DNA of 64,000 nucleotides from positions 868,001 to 932,000 of the forward strand of contig JAIOJX010000004.1 of the NCBI GenBank assembly GCA_022376925.1. Reading direction: 5' to 3'. The notes below the pieces were generated by a model that saw nothing but the letters and a program-made list of their open reading frames with translations, was not told the origin of the DNA and did not search any database. This document shows positions 22,916 to 33,482 of this stretch, piece by piece. Every line of letters starts with the position of its first letter. The first letter of the stretch is position 1. Source of the DNA: Tragulus kanchil (Eukaryota > Chordata > Mammalia > Artiodactyla > Tragulidae). The translations under genes and the position numbers were made by a program.

Positions 22916-23601
22916 CTGGCTCTCTTCCCCATCTGGATTCATCAGATCGAGCTGTTCCCAAGCCTTCTGCTGAGTGAAGAGCTATTGATGAGTACTTGTG
23001 AATCATCTCTCAAGAGTACTCTTCAGCTCCCGAGAAGATGCAAAATATCTCTGTGTCATATCTGCCCTGGAGCATCTGTCTTTCCCCATTGAATTTCTTT
23101 CTGTATCAATAACAACAACTTAGCCATAAAAGACTGAGAAGAAAAGGTAAGCAGATAGTTTCAAAATCTGCTGGCCTCATGCTCCACGATCTGTGTCAGG
23201 TAGTTCAGGTGGGGAAGCAAGGTTGTTAGCACAGCTGGGAGGGGGGCCCCAAGTATACATGTTTCCTTACATGTAGCCAGGGTCCTTAGGAATGATGTAT
23301 GTAGCTGGGAAGGAAGGTAGCAACCCCTTTTCCATGTTCAAACAGGGCTTTGACCAAGGCTTTTTCTCACATATCTATGTGACTTCAGGCTATGTCTTAT
23401 TGAATCTGAGGGTTGCAACAAAAAAAGGAAATGGTTCACCTAAATTAAGAATCAAGAAGACTGGAATGGTTCCTTTACCAGTAAGAAAATTATCATGTGT
23501 GAACTATAGATTCTGTTGTTCTACTTATAGGAAAAATTGGGATTTTTCTCTGATCATGAATTATTAACCATTCTAAAGTTTTTATCTACTGACTTGATAA
23601 A
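22916..23601. other. Sequence upstream of the SPINK pseudogene
   Basis: This 0.7 kb precedes the signal-peptide exon and would hold any promoter. I see no clear TATA box at the right distance. A donor-like aaaaggtaagc at about 23142-23152 was noted, but no exon could be supported. Confidence 0.4.
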
Positions 23602-24311
23602 ATGCCTTTCTTCTCATCATCAATCAAAGCTGTTTTCATCATTTTCTTTCCATTTCTTCTTTGTTGTGGTGAGTAATATTTCCAGCCTTAAGTTAAACAG
23701 ATCCTAGAAAATTCAGGGGACAACTGTTGTAAACCAACTTTATTGAGTTTGTAATACATGAACTGGTAAAGTGAAACTGAACATGTGACAAATGTCTTAT
23801 TTTAAACAGCAGCAGTGCTTGCTTTTTGTCATTTCCCATAAGTGGAGAAAGAGTAGCGAACAGTAGGTTTTATGGTTTTGTTCATCTGTAACTCAAGAAC
23901 TTTAAATTCTTTCTTTCTGGGGCTCAATTCCATTGTTGTTATATGCAAAGTGTGAGGAGAAATGATCTCTTCTAGATCTGGTATTCCTTGACAATCTGAT
24001 TTGATGTTTGCCTGCTGATTCCTCAATTTTAAGGCCTTGTGCAAGAAGGAAACTCACTGCTGACCTTGTCACCAAGTTATTGTCCTTAAATAAGGTAATC
24101 TGTAAGGTTACCTTGGATAGATGCACATGTTTAGAGCAAATAACTGGCACAGTACTGATTAATTTCTTCATAATTAAGTGACTTGGAAAGCATTGTTTTC
24201 TTTGATGAGGATATGCTATATATGAATATGATATGATGAGGATCTTAACTATAAAGGTGAAAAGATAACAGCATCACTAAAGCAAGGTGCTAGGAATAAT
24301 TAGAAAAATAA

Positions 24312-24440
24312 TACAGGAAACTCCCTGGCAGTCCAATGGTTAGGACTCCAAGATACCACTGCACGGGGCATGAGTTTGATTCTGGATGGAGAACTAACCT
24401 GCATACCTTAAGGCATGAAAAAATTAAAAAAAAAAAATCA
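24312..24440 (+). mobile_element. Short CHR-type SINE in SPINK pseudogene intron 1
   Basis: Contains gaaactccctggcagtcc and aatggttaggactc, with a B-box-like gagtttgattctgg and an A-rich end (gcatgaaaaaattaaaaaaaa). It is a diverged CHR element about 160 bp before exon 2. Confidence 0.7.
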
Positions 24441-25039
24441 CTATTTTCACAGTGTGAAATCAGCCTGGGAATTAAAAACTCTTTTGATTTCATTCTATTT
24501 TGTAAATCTGCAGGGTTAGTATAAGCAAATCTCAAATATTTCTACTAAGATGTGTCTCCCATACTATATCATTTCCATCTCTCTTTTTTTTTCCCCAGAA
24601 GATTTTGTCTGATATAAAATAAATATTGATAAGGTAAGGTAACAGTTAAGTGTTTAAGAAGTTAAAAAGGCAAATTATTAACATTTTAATGTTGTAAATT
24701 TTAACAACAAAAGTGTGTTTTTGTAAAATGCAAGAGACATAAAAATATTGATAATATTTTAAATTTTAAATAAGTGGTGATTTCAGTGAAGTTTATTCTT
24801 CAATCTATATTCAGAATAAGTGTATCCCATTTTGTTGTGTGGCATTTCTTATTAGACTTAAAGAACATTTTTTACTCTAAGTTCATTATCTGATAAGCCT
24901 CATGTCATTTTTTAATATTTTGCAGACAAACTGTATGTGGTATAGACTTTCACCATATTCTTGTTTTGGAGAAAATGAGCCAGTCTGTGCAACTAATGAT
25001 CAAACATCATAATAAATGTACTCTCTGCAGTGAAAAGAT

Positions 25040-25974
25040 GTAAGAATATGACAGCAAATATTTTTTCTCCCAAAGTAATGAAGAAAGCATTTCAAAAGAA
25101 AATATATATTAAAAAAGAATAAATAAAATTGTGGTGCTGATAACCTAAACACAGAATATGCACAAAATAACTGTCACAACTGTACATAAAAGATATCCCA
25201 TATACACGTGCACTTTCCCCTAAAGTTCTAATTTCTGCAAAGGAGTACTGCTTTAGTTCTCTCTACATAATCATGCAAAATTTTCTGAAAATCAATTATT
25301 ATTTACTAATGGCATACTAGCGACCAATGTATAGTAATTCAGAAAGCCTGAGGCTGCATGGTAAATTTTGGTGATGCCATAAGTATCAGTCTGGCAGATC
25401 TGCAGTTTCAGGGACTGATACCTGATTCAGGACCCTATGGCTATAATCTGAAATTAATGACAGTGCAGCATTCCTTCTAGAAAGAGATTCTATGATGATC
25501 CCCCAAATCCCCAAGACAATGTTTCATCAAAGCTTCCTCAGACTGAAGGGCTGCCTAGGACACTTGTGCCAAACCGCCTCCCTCACTCCTTCATGCTGAA
25601 GAGTTTGAAGCCTGAAGGCTCTGCCAGTCTTCCTGTCTCTTTCCCATAATCTCTTCAGTTGTTTCCTTTCAAAACAATCTTTGCAAGTTGCCATTTCCTC
25701 AAGGACCGCAAACACACTCCCTAATCCTCCCCATTCTCAGGCACAGCAGGTTCAAAGTATGAATGAGCCAGGACTCAGTGTGTAGGAATTTCTACAACAG
25801 TAGAAACTCCTGGTCAGGAAACAAATGGAGCCCAGTCCCTTACAGGAGCAGAGCACAGCCACTCCATCCTGCCCTAAGTTCAAAATCCTTCTCATTGGGG
25901 AGTATGTAATATGCTTCTCAAGAAATTTAAAGTACTATTTTGTTAATTTGTCTTTCTCCTTCTTTTGTCTATAG
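25040..25974 (+). other. Intron 3 of the SPINK pseudogene
   Basis: No repeat or coding frame was recognised in most of it. The only long frame on the minus strand (25527-25715) looks like a chance frame. Confidence 0.5.
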
Positions 25975-26047
25975 ACTTCATGAAAATTTTGAGTTTGATC
26001 ATTTTGGTGTTTGTCAAATTTTGATGAAGATATACACTCATGCATAA

Positions 26048-26860
26048 TCTCATTTTGGAGTTAATTCTATAATTAGAATTTGAGTTCTCCCAAATGGGCC
26101 TTATAGTCACAGATGATCAGATAAACCCTCTTAGGGAACACAAGATAGAATACAGAATGTTGAAAGTTATTGCCAGTTTTAAAATTTTGTGGTTTCAGGA
26201 CTTTGATTCTCCATGTTTGATTATTCACTGACAGTTTGAAAAATACCTTAAGTGTATATTTAATATCATAAAACCTAATATAGCTTAAAATCCTAAATAT
26301 TTCATCCAAAAAAATAAATGACTTAGTCTTTTTTAAAGTCTTTCTTTTTTATAATCAAGGCAATATTGTCCATTAGGGTATAAAAATACACTCACTTCAT
26401 TATAGAATAAAGCCTTTTTCTCTACAGAAGCTTCTAAAATAATTCTTCAGTAAATATAGTATATTCATACATGTGTTTACTAATTTTTGTTCAATAAATT
26501 ACATAAAAACCTACTGTTTGTAAGGTACTATGTCAGACAATAAGGATAATATGATCAGTAAAACTGAATATCAATGTTCTCTAAGAGCTGTCACTGTGCT
26601 GGCTAAAGTTTGCATCTATTAGCAACTGGGAACTCTTTTTCTCTGAGTGTTTTTATCTACAAAAGCTGTACCAGGCAGCTTCCCACAAGTTATTTAACTT
26701 AGATCTTAGAAAAGTCTCATTAGACACTGGCTCCATACTTCAGCCACATGAAAGCGAGATGGGAGGTTCACAATATTTAAAAGCTGACATTTAGCTAGTG
26801 GAAAGGCAATTTTCATAGAGAACTTTCTGTTATATCAATTCAGTCTAATTTATTGATATA
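26048..26860. other. Unassigned AT-rich sequence
   Basis: No recognisable repeat, exon or RNA feature. Confidence 0.5.
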
Positions 26861-27431
26861 TTTACTTACCATGATTTTAATCATTTTTAGCTATAATACA
26901 ATGACTTTTGTAAATACACAGAAATATTCTACCTTCACAATGATCCAATTTAAATTATTTACATCATCCCTTAAAAATTCTTCAGATTTGCCTGCAGATA
27001 ATCCCTCTTCCCACTCCCATCCCCAGGCAATCACTAATCTACATTCTGTCTGTGCTGTTTTGCCTTTTTAGGATGTTTTGTATAAATAAAATAAAGAGTT
27101 ATATACTTGTTTATAATTTGCCCCTTTCACTAGGCATAATTTGGAAGTCCATACACTTTATATCCTCTATTAGTAGTTCATCAGTTTTAAGTGATGAATG
27201 ATAATTGCATTTTATATTGATAAATCACAATGTGTTTATTTACCACTTGATGGGCACCTGAATTATTTCCACTTTTGACTATTAAGAATAATGCCACTAT
27301 GAACATTAGTGTACAAGTGTTTGTATGGACAAATGTTTTCTGTTTCCTTTTCTGTTGAGTGAATAGCAGGGATGAAATGGACAGTTCCTATGTTAGGTGT
27401 ATGCTGAATTCCATAAGACTATGTTATCCAC

Positions 27432-27996
27432 AGTGGGTACGTGTGTGTTCAGTTGCTTTAGTCATGTTTGACTTTTCATGACCTTATGAATTGTAGCCTG
27501 CCAGGCTCCTCTGTCTATGGAATTCTCCAGGCAAGAATACGAGAGTAGGGCTTCCCCTGGTGGGCCAGTGGGTAAGGACACCGCCTTGCAGTGCAAGGGG
27601 CGCCAGTTCAATCCCTGGCCTGGGAAGATCCCACGTGCCGCAGACCGGCTGGACCGATGTGTCCAATTGCTGAGCCGGAGCTCTGGAGCGCATGCGCCCA
27701 GAGCCAGCGCTCAGCAACAACAGACGCCACCGCGATGGGAGGCCTGCAGGAGCCAAGGAACAAAGACGGATGAAAACAGACAAATGAGACCAGTAGAAGT
27801 GGCCTGCCTGCTCCCTCCCTCCCCAACCTGACCCCTGCCCAAAAATAAATAAATAAATAAATCTTAAAAAAAAAAAAAAAAGAATACGAGAGTGGGCTGC
27901 CATGCGCTTCTCCAGGGGATCTTCATGACCCAAGATAGAACCCATATCTCCTGTATCGCAGGTGAATTCTTTACTGTACTCAGGCCCAGGGAGGCC
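27432..27996 (-). mobile_element. Bov-tA SINE, interrupted by a younger SINE
   Basis: The two halves (27432-27546 and 27881-27996) form a ruminant Bov-tA read on the minus strand: the right end gives the tRNA-like head, and the left end the Bov-A body with cattle-type phrases (gcctgccaggctcctctgtc, attctccaggcaagaatac). Ruminant-specific, so it helps identify the host. Confidence 0.85.
27547..27880 (+). mobile_element. CHR-like SINE, CpG-rich subfamily, nested in Bov-tA
   Basis: Full-length element: head gggcttcccctggtgggcc, B-box-like gttcaatccc, CpG-rich body (gagcgcatgcgcccagagcc), a C-rich segment (gctccctccctccccaacc), then (AAAT)n and a 17-A tail. The flanks agaatacgagagt at 27534-27546 and 27881-27893 are a perfect target-site duplication. 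It postdates the Bov-tA copy. Confidence 0.93.
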
Positions 27997-28120
27997 CATT
28001 ATCCAAAGTAGCTTCTTATTTTTCAGCCAACAGTGCATGAAGTTATAGTTTCTCCACATTGTCATGAACACTTTTGATTTTCTTCTTTTGATTATAGTCA
28101 TTGTGGCATTTATCATTTGT

Positions 28121-28633
28121 ATAATTGTAAAACCATGTGGTTATACCACAAATTAATGCAATGTTGTAAATCAAGTCTACTTCAGTTTTTAAAACTACAA
28201 TAATTAAATCAATCAATTAATTAAAACCATTTAAATCAGTATATGAAATCTGTGTATATATATTGTATGGTCACTGTTAAGGAAAAAAGTTCAAATCTTA
28301 ATGAAGATGATATACCGAATATTAAAATTGGTTGCTTCTTAGTGATAGAGTTTCTTTCTCTACCTTTCCTTGATTTAGTAATGAAGATATATTTACTATC
28401 ATAATGGAAAATTTAACTTCAATAAATTAAAAAAAAATGTTCATGTGTTTTACTGCTGTATGACCAAAGCTTACCCAACTAAACATTCCTCAATTGTTAC
28501 ATTAGATACTGAAGCTTCTCCTCCAATCTCCATAATGACAAGCAAGTAACCGTGGGTTTAATTAAGCTCTAGGGAAGAACTAAAGACAATCCCTGGGCAC
28601 TTCCTTAAAACAGCAGGATGTCAGGACACACAA
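28121..28633. other. Unassigned AT-rich sequence
   Basis: No feature recognised. Confidence 0.5.
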
Positions 28634-28639
28634 TCATTA

Positions 28640-28960
28640 TTGCCATCTACTATGTCCTCCCCAAAAGGAATACATTGAAATCCTAACCCCCAAGAGTATA
28701 AGGAGAAGGGTATTTGGGAAGATGATTGGGGCATTAGAGAGCAAAGCCCTCATGATTGGAATTAGTGCTTCTTTATAAAAGAGACTCCAGAGAGCTAGCT
28801 TGCCACTTCTGCCACATAAAATTACAGTGAAAATGCCTTCAACTGAAACCAAACGTGCAGGCATCTTGATCTTGTACCTCCCAGCCTCCAGAATTGTGGA
28901 AAACAAATGTTTGCTGTTTATAAACCACTCTGTTCATTGTACTTCTGTGTGACTTTCCTA
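28640..28960 (+). mobile_element. MaLR (ERVL-MaLR) LTR, copy 1
   Basis: The phrases gaaatcctaacccccaag, gccctcatgattggaatt, tataaaagagactccagaga and cccagcctccagaattgtgg are diagnostic of MST/MLT1-like MaLR LTRs in plus orientation. Second copy at 29774-30095 through duplication F. Confidence 0.82.
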
Positions 28961-28993
28961 ATAATTAGCATTCCAGGAATAAATTCACTCAGA

Positions 28994-29263
28994 TTTTTTT
29001 TTTTGGCCACTTCTATTGGTCTTTTAGCTATTTAATTTTCATCCATGTTTGTTCTTTGGCCTGTGTGGGTCTCCCATCACAGTAACCTCACTCGTCACAG
29101 GGCACCCGCTCTGGGAGCATGCGCTCCAGAGCACCGGCTGTTAGTTGGACACATATGTCCAGCCGCTCCACGGCACGTGGGATCTTCCCAGGCCAGGGAT
29201 CGAACTGGCACCCCTTGTACTGCAAGGTGGTATCCTTACCCACTGGACCACCACAGAAGCCCC
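28994..29263 (-). mobile_element. CHR-like SINE, CpG-rich subfamily (copy 1)
   Basis: Minus-strand element whose body has the common gagcgcatgctcccagagcg form. It runs from the poly-T end at 28991 to the head gggcttctgtggtggtcc. Duplicated at 30130-30398. Confidence 0.85.
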
Positions 29264-29518
29264 TCACTCCAGTCATTTTAAAATTGCATATGATTCTAAT
29301 AGTTTATTTAATAAAAAATTAAAATATCTGATTACTATGCATGTCATTCATTCTACAATATTATTATGTTTAGGCCTAAGTGTTATAGTTGTTTCACAAA
29401 AATAGGAAGATTTCCTTTATTATTCTCTATCTTGAACTACTTTTATGCCTTTGGGCTTTTCTGAATTTATCAATTTAGTAGAATTCTTTTTTGAAACAAT
29501 TTGAGATGAGTAATTTCA

Positions 29519-29635
29519 CCGACTCAATGGACATGAGCTTGAGCAAATTCTGGGAGACAGTGAAAGACAAGGAAGCCTGACATACTGCAGTCCATGAGGT
29601 CACAAAGAGATATGACTTGGAGACTGAACAACAAT
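29519..29635 (+). repeat. BovB/Bov-A-derived 3' fragment
   Basis: The phrases actcaatggacatgagcttg, gcctgacatactgcagtcc and gaggtcacaaagag match the ruminant BovB LINE / Bov-A 3' region. Repeated at 30654-30770 and 31738-31855 because duplications F and G overlap here. Confidence 0.8.
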
Positions 29636-30556
29636 CTTTTTTTTCCATGGGATGTGTAATTAATTAACAATTATATATTTTCATAGTTGTTTTGAGCTTT
29701 TCCGTACTCCTTTGTTTTCTTAAAAGATGAATCAACGAAGAGTAGTAAGGAAACAGGGTTTAAAATTTCATTATTGCCATCTACTATGTCCTCCCCAAAA
29801 GGAATACATTGAAATCCTAACCCCCAAGAGTATAAGGAGAAGGGTATTTGGGAAGATGATTGGGGCATTAGAGAGCAAAGCCCTCATGATTGGAATTAGT
29901 GCTTCTTTATAAAAGAGACTCCAGAGAGCTAGCTTGCCACTTCTGCCACATAAAATTACAGTGAAAATGCCTTCAACTGAAACCAAACGTGCAGGCATCT
30001 TGATCTTGTACCTCCCAGCCTCCAGAATTGTGGAAAACAAATGTTTGCTGTTTATAAACCACTCTGTTCATTGTACTTCTGTGTGACTTTCCTAATAATT
30101 AGCATTCCAGGAATAAATTCACTCAGATTTTTTTTTTTTGGCCACTTCTATTGGTCTTTTAGCTATTTAATTTTCATCCATGTTTGTTCTTTGGCCTGTG
30201 TGGGTCTCCCATCACAGTAACCTCACTCGTCACAGGGCACCCGCTCTGGGAGCATGCGCTCCAGAGCACCGGCTGTTAGTTGGACACATATGTCCAGCCG
30301 CTCCACGGCACGTGGGATCTTCCCAGGCCAGGGATCGAACTGGCACCCCTTGTACTGCAAGGTGGTATCCTTACCCACTGGACCACCACAGAAGCCCCTC
30401 ACTCCAGTCATTTTAAAATTGCATATGATTCTAATAGTTTATTTAATAAAAAATTAAAATATCTGATTACTATGCATGTCATTCATTCTACAATATTATT
30501 ATGTTTAGGCCTAAGTGTTATAGTTGTTTCACAAAAATAGGAAGATTTCCTTTATT

Positions 30557-32722
30557 ATTCTCTATCTTGAACTACTTTTATGCCTTTGGGCTTTTCTGAA
30601 TTTATCAATTTAGTAGAATTCTTTTTTGAAACAATTTGAGATGAGTAATTTCACCGACTCAATGGACATGAGCTTGAGCAAATTCTGGGAGACAGTGAAA
30701 GACAAGGAAGCCTGACATACTGCAGTCCATGAGGTCACAAAGAGATATGACTTGGAGACTGAACAACAATTTTTTTTTTCCATGGGATTTTTCATTAATA
30801 AACATTTACATATTTTAATAGTTTCTTTAAGCTTTTCCTTACTCATTTGTTTTCTTAAAAGATGAATCTACTTCTTTTTTTTATTAAAAATTTTTTGGGG
30901 GGGCGGGTTGGAGAGGGAACGGGGGTGGGCAGGCCACTTCTATTAGTCTTTCATTTATCTATTTTCATCCATCTTTGTTCTTCCGCCTCTGTGGGCCTCC
31001 CATCGCAGTGGCCTCTGTTGTCGCAGAGCACCGGCTCTGGGCGCATGCGCTCCAGAGCTCCGACTCGGTAATTGGACACATCAGTCCAGCCACTCCGCGG
31101 CAAGTGGGATCTTCCCAGGCCAGGGATCGAACCGGCATCCCTTGCACTGCAAGGTGGTGTCCTTACCCACTGGACCACCAGGGAAGCCCTAATTCTTCTT
31201 TAATTGCAAATGTATTTGAAACATAGTATGTGATGTGGTCTTTATAATTGATACTAATTTCTTCTCTTTCAGTGGCTCTTCCTCCCCTTGCATCTTGGTA
31301 TATTTTCTACATTTGTTGTGTTTCTATTCTGGTTTTATTTTTCTTATTATCTTCCAAGTACTTGAATTGATTTTCTTTTTCTAGCCTTATAAATTGAAGA
31401 TTTAATTCATTTTTTTCCTTTTGGTTAGTAGTATTATTCTCTGTCCACTGTAGTAGTCATATAGAGAATCATCCCATATATGCTCCTAACATTATGTTTC
31501 TATCCTTTTTTTTCCTGCCCTCTCCATTGTTTCTCTTGGGCATACATGCTTTCTCAGGTACTTACAACGTTTAATGATATTTGGCTTAAACTCTGCTTTG
31601 TCACATACAGCAGCAACATAGCCAATACTTTCTAATTTTTATTCTCTATCTTGAACTACTTTTATGCCTTTGGGCTTTTCTGAATTTATCAATTTAGTAG
31701 AATTCTTTTTTGAAACAATTTGAGATGAGTAATTTCACCGACTCAATGGACATGAGCTTGAGCAAATTCTGGGAGACAGTGAAAGACAAGGAAGCCTGAC
31801 ATACTGCAGTCCATGAGGTCACAAAGAGATATGACTTGGAGACTGAACAACAATTTTTTTTTTCCATGGGATTTTTCATTAATAAACATTTACATATTTT
31901 AATAGTTTCTTTAAGCTTTTCCTTACTCATTTGTTTTCTTAAAAGATGAATCTACTTCTTTTTTTTATTAAAAATTTTTTGGGGGGGCGGGTTGGAGAGG
32001 GAACGGGGGTGGGCAGGCCACTTCTATTAGTCTTTCATTTATCTATTTTCATCCATCTTTGTTCTTCCGCCTCTGTGGGCCTCCCATCGCAGTGGCCTCT
32101 GTTGTCGCAGAGCACCGGCTCTGGGCGCATGCGCTCCAGAGCTCCGACTCGGTAATTGGACACATCAGTCCAGCCACTCCGCGGCAAGTGGGATCTTCCC
32201 AGGCCAGGGATCGAACCGGCGTCCCTTGCACTGCAAGGTGGTGTCCTTACCCACTGGACCACCAGGGAAGCCCTAATTCTTCTTTAATTGCAAATGTATT
32301 TGAAACATAGTATGTGATGTGGTCTTTATAATTGATACTAATTTCTTCTCTTTCAGTGGCTCTTCCTCCCCTTGCATCTTGGTATATTTTCTACATTTGT
32401 TGTGTTTCTATTCTGGTTTTATTTTTCTTATTATCTTCCAAGTACTTGAATTGATTTTCTTTTTCTAGCCTTATAAATTGAAGATTTAATTCATTTTTTT
32501 CCTTTTGGTTAGTAGTATTATTCTCTGTCCACTGTAGTAGTCATATAGAGAATCATCCCATATATGCTCCTAACATTATGTTTCTATCCTTTTTTTTCCT
32601 GCCCTCTCCATTGTTTCTCTTGGGCATACATGCTTTCTCAGGTACTTACAACGTTTAATGATATTTGGCTTAAACTCTGCTTTGTCACATACAGCAGCAA
32701 CATAGCCAATACTTTCTAATTA
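30557..32722. repeat. Direct duplication G, offset 1084 bp
   Basis: 30557-31639 and 31641-32722 are near-identical. The first 0.3 kb also appears at 29422-29733, so this block exists three times. One substitution within the SINE (cggcatccc against cggcgtccc) separates the copies. Confidence 0.92.
30885..31189 (-). mobile_element. CHR-like SINE, CpG-rich subfamily (copy 1)
   Basis: Full-length on the minus strand, with its G-rich 3' segment at 30896-30932, (cca)cttctattagtc, CpG body, and head ending gggaagccct near 31189. Duplicated at 31969-32274. Confidence 0.88.
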
Positions 32723-33482
32723 CTTTTATAATTTCTAACTATTTTGGCTTTTTCCTTTATTCTCAGATGATGAATCACTTCTTTATCTGATGAATTCCTT
32801 TTATTCTCAGCTGATGTATCTCTTAGCTGCAGCATATAGTTGAACCTTATTTATAAGCTATATTAAAATTTTACTTAAAATTTTTCATTATTGAGTTAAG
32901 TCTATTTCCATAAATTAATATAACTGATAATGATCTAAAAATGTAATGAAATTTTGGTTAAAATTATTTTTATTATATTTTATACATATCTTTTTTTCCA
33001 TGATTAGTTTTTATACTTCAGATTAGTTTTAATATTGAAAAGATTTATCTTTTCTTCTAGCAACTTTCTTCATATTATACTTTCTTAGGTTTTTTGCTCT
33101 CTGCTTTCCATTTAACCAATTAGTGTCTGACCTGTGAGATGTTCATGCTGTCATTAGGTTCTCACATTTTTCTCAATGACAACCAATGAACTCACTGTAT
33201 TCTTCTCTTTCCTTTCTCTTCTTTATAAAATTTATTATTTTGTTTTTGTCATAGCATGTAACATTTTTCTATAATTTTTTTACTTTATGTCAACCTGTGT
33301 CTTAGTACAAAATGTTTTAAAATATGTTAAATGCTCACAGTCAGCTCCTTACCAAGTTTTTCCATTAGTCATTTGGGGGAATCAAGCCTATGCATTAGAA
33401 AACTGCTCAAGAAGGGCTCGTAAATACAAGTATAGCTTATTTTGCACTTAAGATTGATTTTCTACTAGCTTTACCCTAGAAT

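Larger units (their letters stand above)
23602..26047 (+). pseudogene. SPINK (Kazal serine-protease inhibitor) pseudogene, four exons
   Basis: SPINK proteins are small secreted inhibitors with one Kazal domain. Exon 1 (23602-23668, donor GTGAGT) encodes a hydrophobic signal peptide, MPFFSSSIKAVFIIFFPFLL then CC. Exon 2 (24599-24633, 35 nt, strong pyrimidine acceptor and AAG|GTAAGG donor) reads EDFV, a TGA stop, then YKINIDK. Exon 3 (24926-25039, 114 nt) is the Kazal core: Cys1-x9-Cys2-x7-Cys3, then a frameshift before Cys4-TL-Cys5. Exon 4 (from 25975, acceptor cttttgtctatag) ends ILHENFEFDHFGVC, with Cys6 sixteen residues after Cys5. Intron phases are 1, 0, 2, as in human SPINK1. The defects are a stop in exon 2, a net -2 frameshift in exon 3 (114 against 116 nt in the sister exon), and no stop directly after Cys6 (CAA; next TAA at 26045). 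Which SPINK paralog it is remains unresolved. Confidence 0.83.
26861..28120 (-). mobile_element. Old L1 3' fragment, antisense, with nested SINEs
   Basis: Antisense L1 sequence (phrases such as ccacttgatgggcacctg, aataatgccactatgaacat, gtacaagtgtttgtatggac) is present at about 26870-27431. It resumes at 27997-28110 (gccaacagtgcatgaagtta ... ttatagtcattgtggcattt). Two younger elements lie between these pieces, one inside the other. Confidence 0.75.
28634..30868. repeat. Direct duplication F, offset 1134-1135 bp
   Basis: 28634-29733 and 29768-30868 match. The last 90 bases of copy 1 (about 29645-29733) are markedly diverged from copy 2 (gatgtgtaattaattaac against gatttttcattaataaac) while the rest is nearly identical. 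The error is concentrated at the junction end. Confidence 0.92.

Noticed and set aside
22931..23152. Possible 5' non-coding exon with donor aaaaggtaagc
   Set aside because: No promoter element or acceptor supports it; the donor alone is weak evidence.
24599..24633. TGA in SPINK exon 2 read as selenocysteine
   Set aside because: No SECIS-like element was seen, SPINK proteins are not selenoproteins, and exon 3 is also frameshifted.
27484..28116. 210-residue minus-strand open frame
   Set aside because: It runs through Bov-tA and the nested SINE; the same residue strings recur in every SINE copy, so it is a repeat translation.
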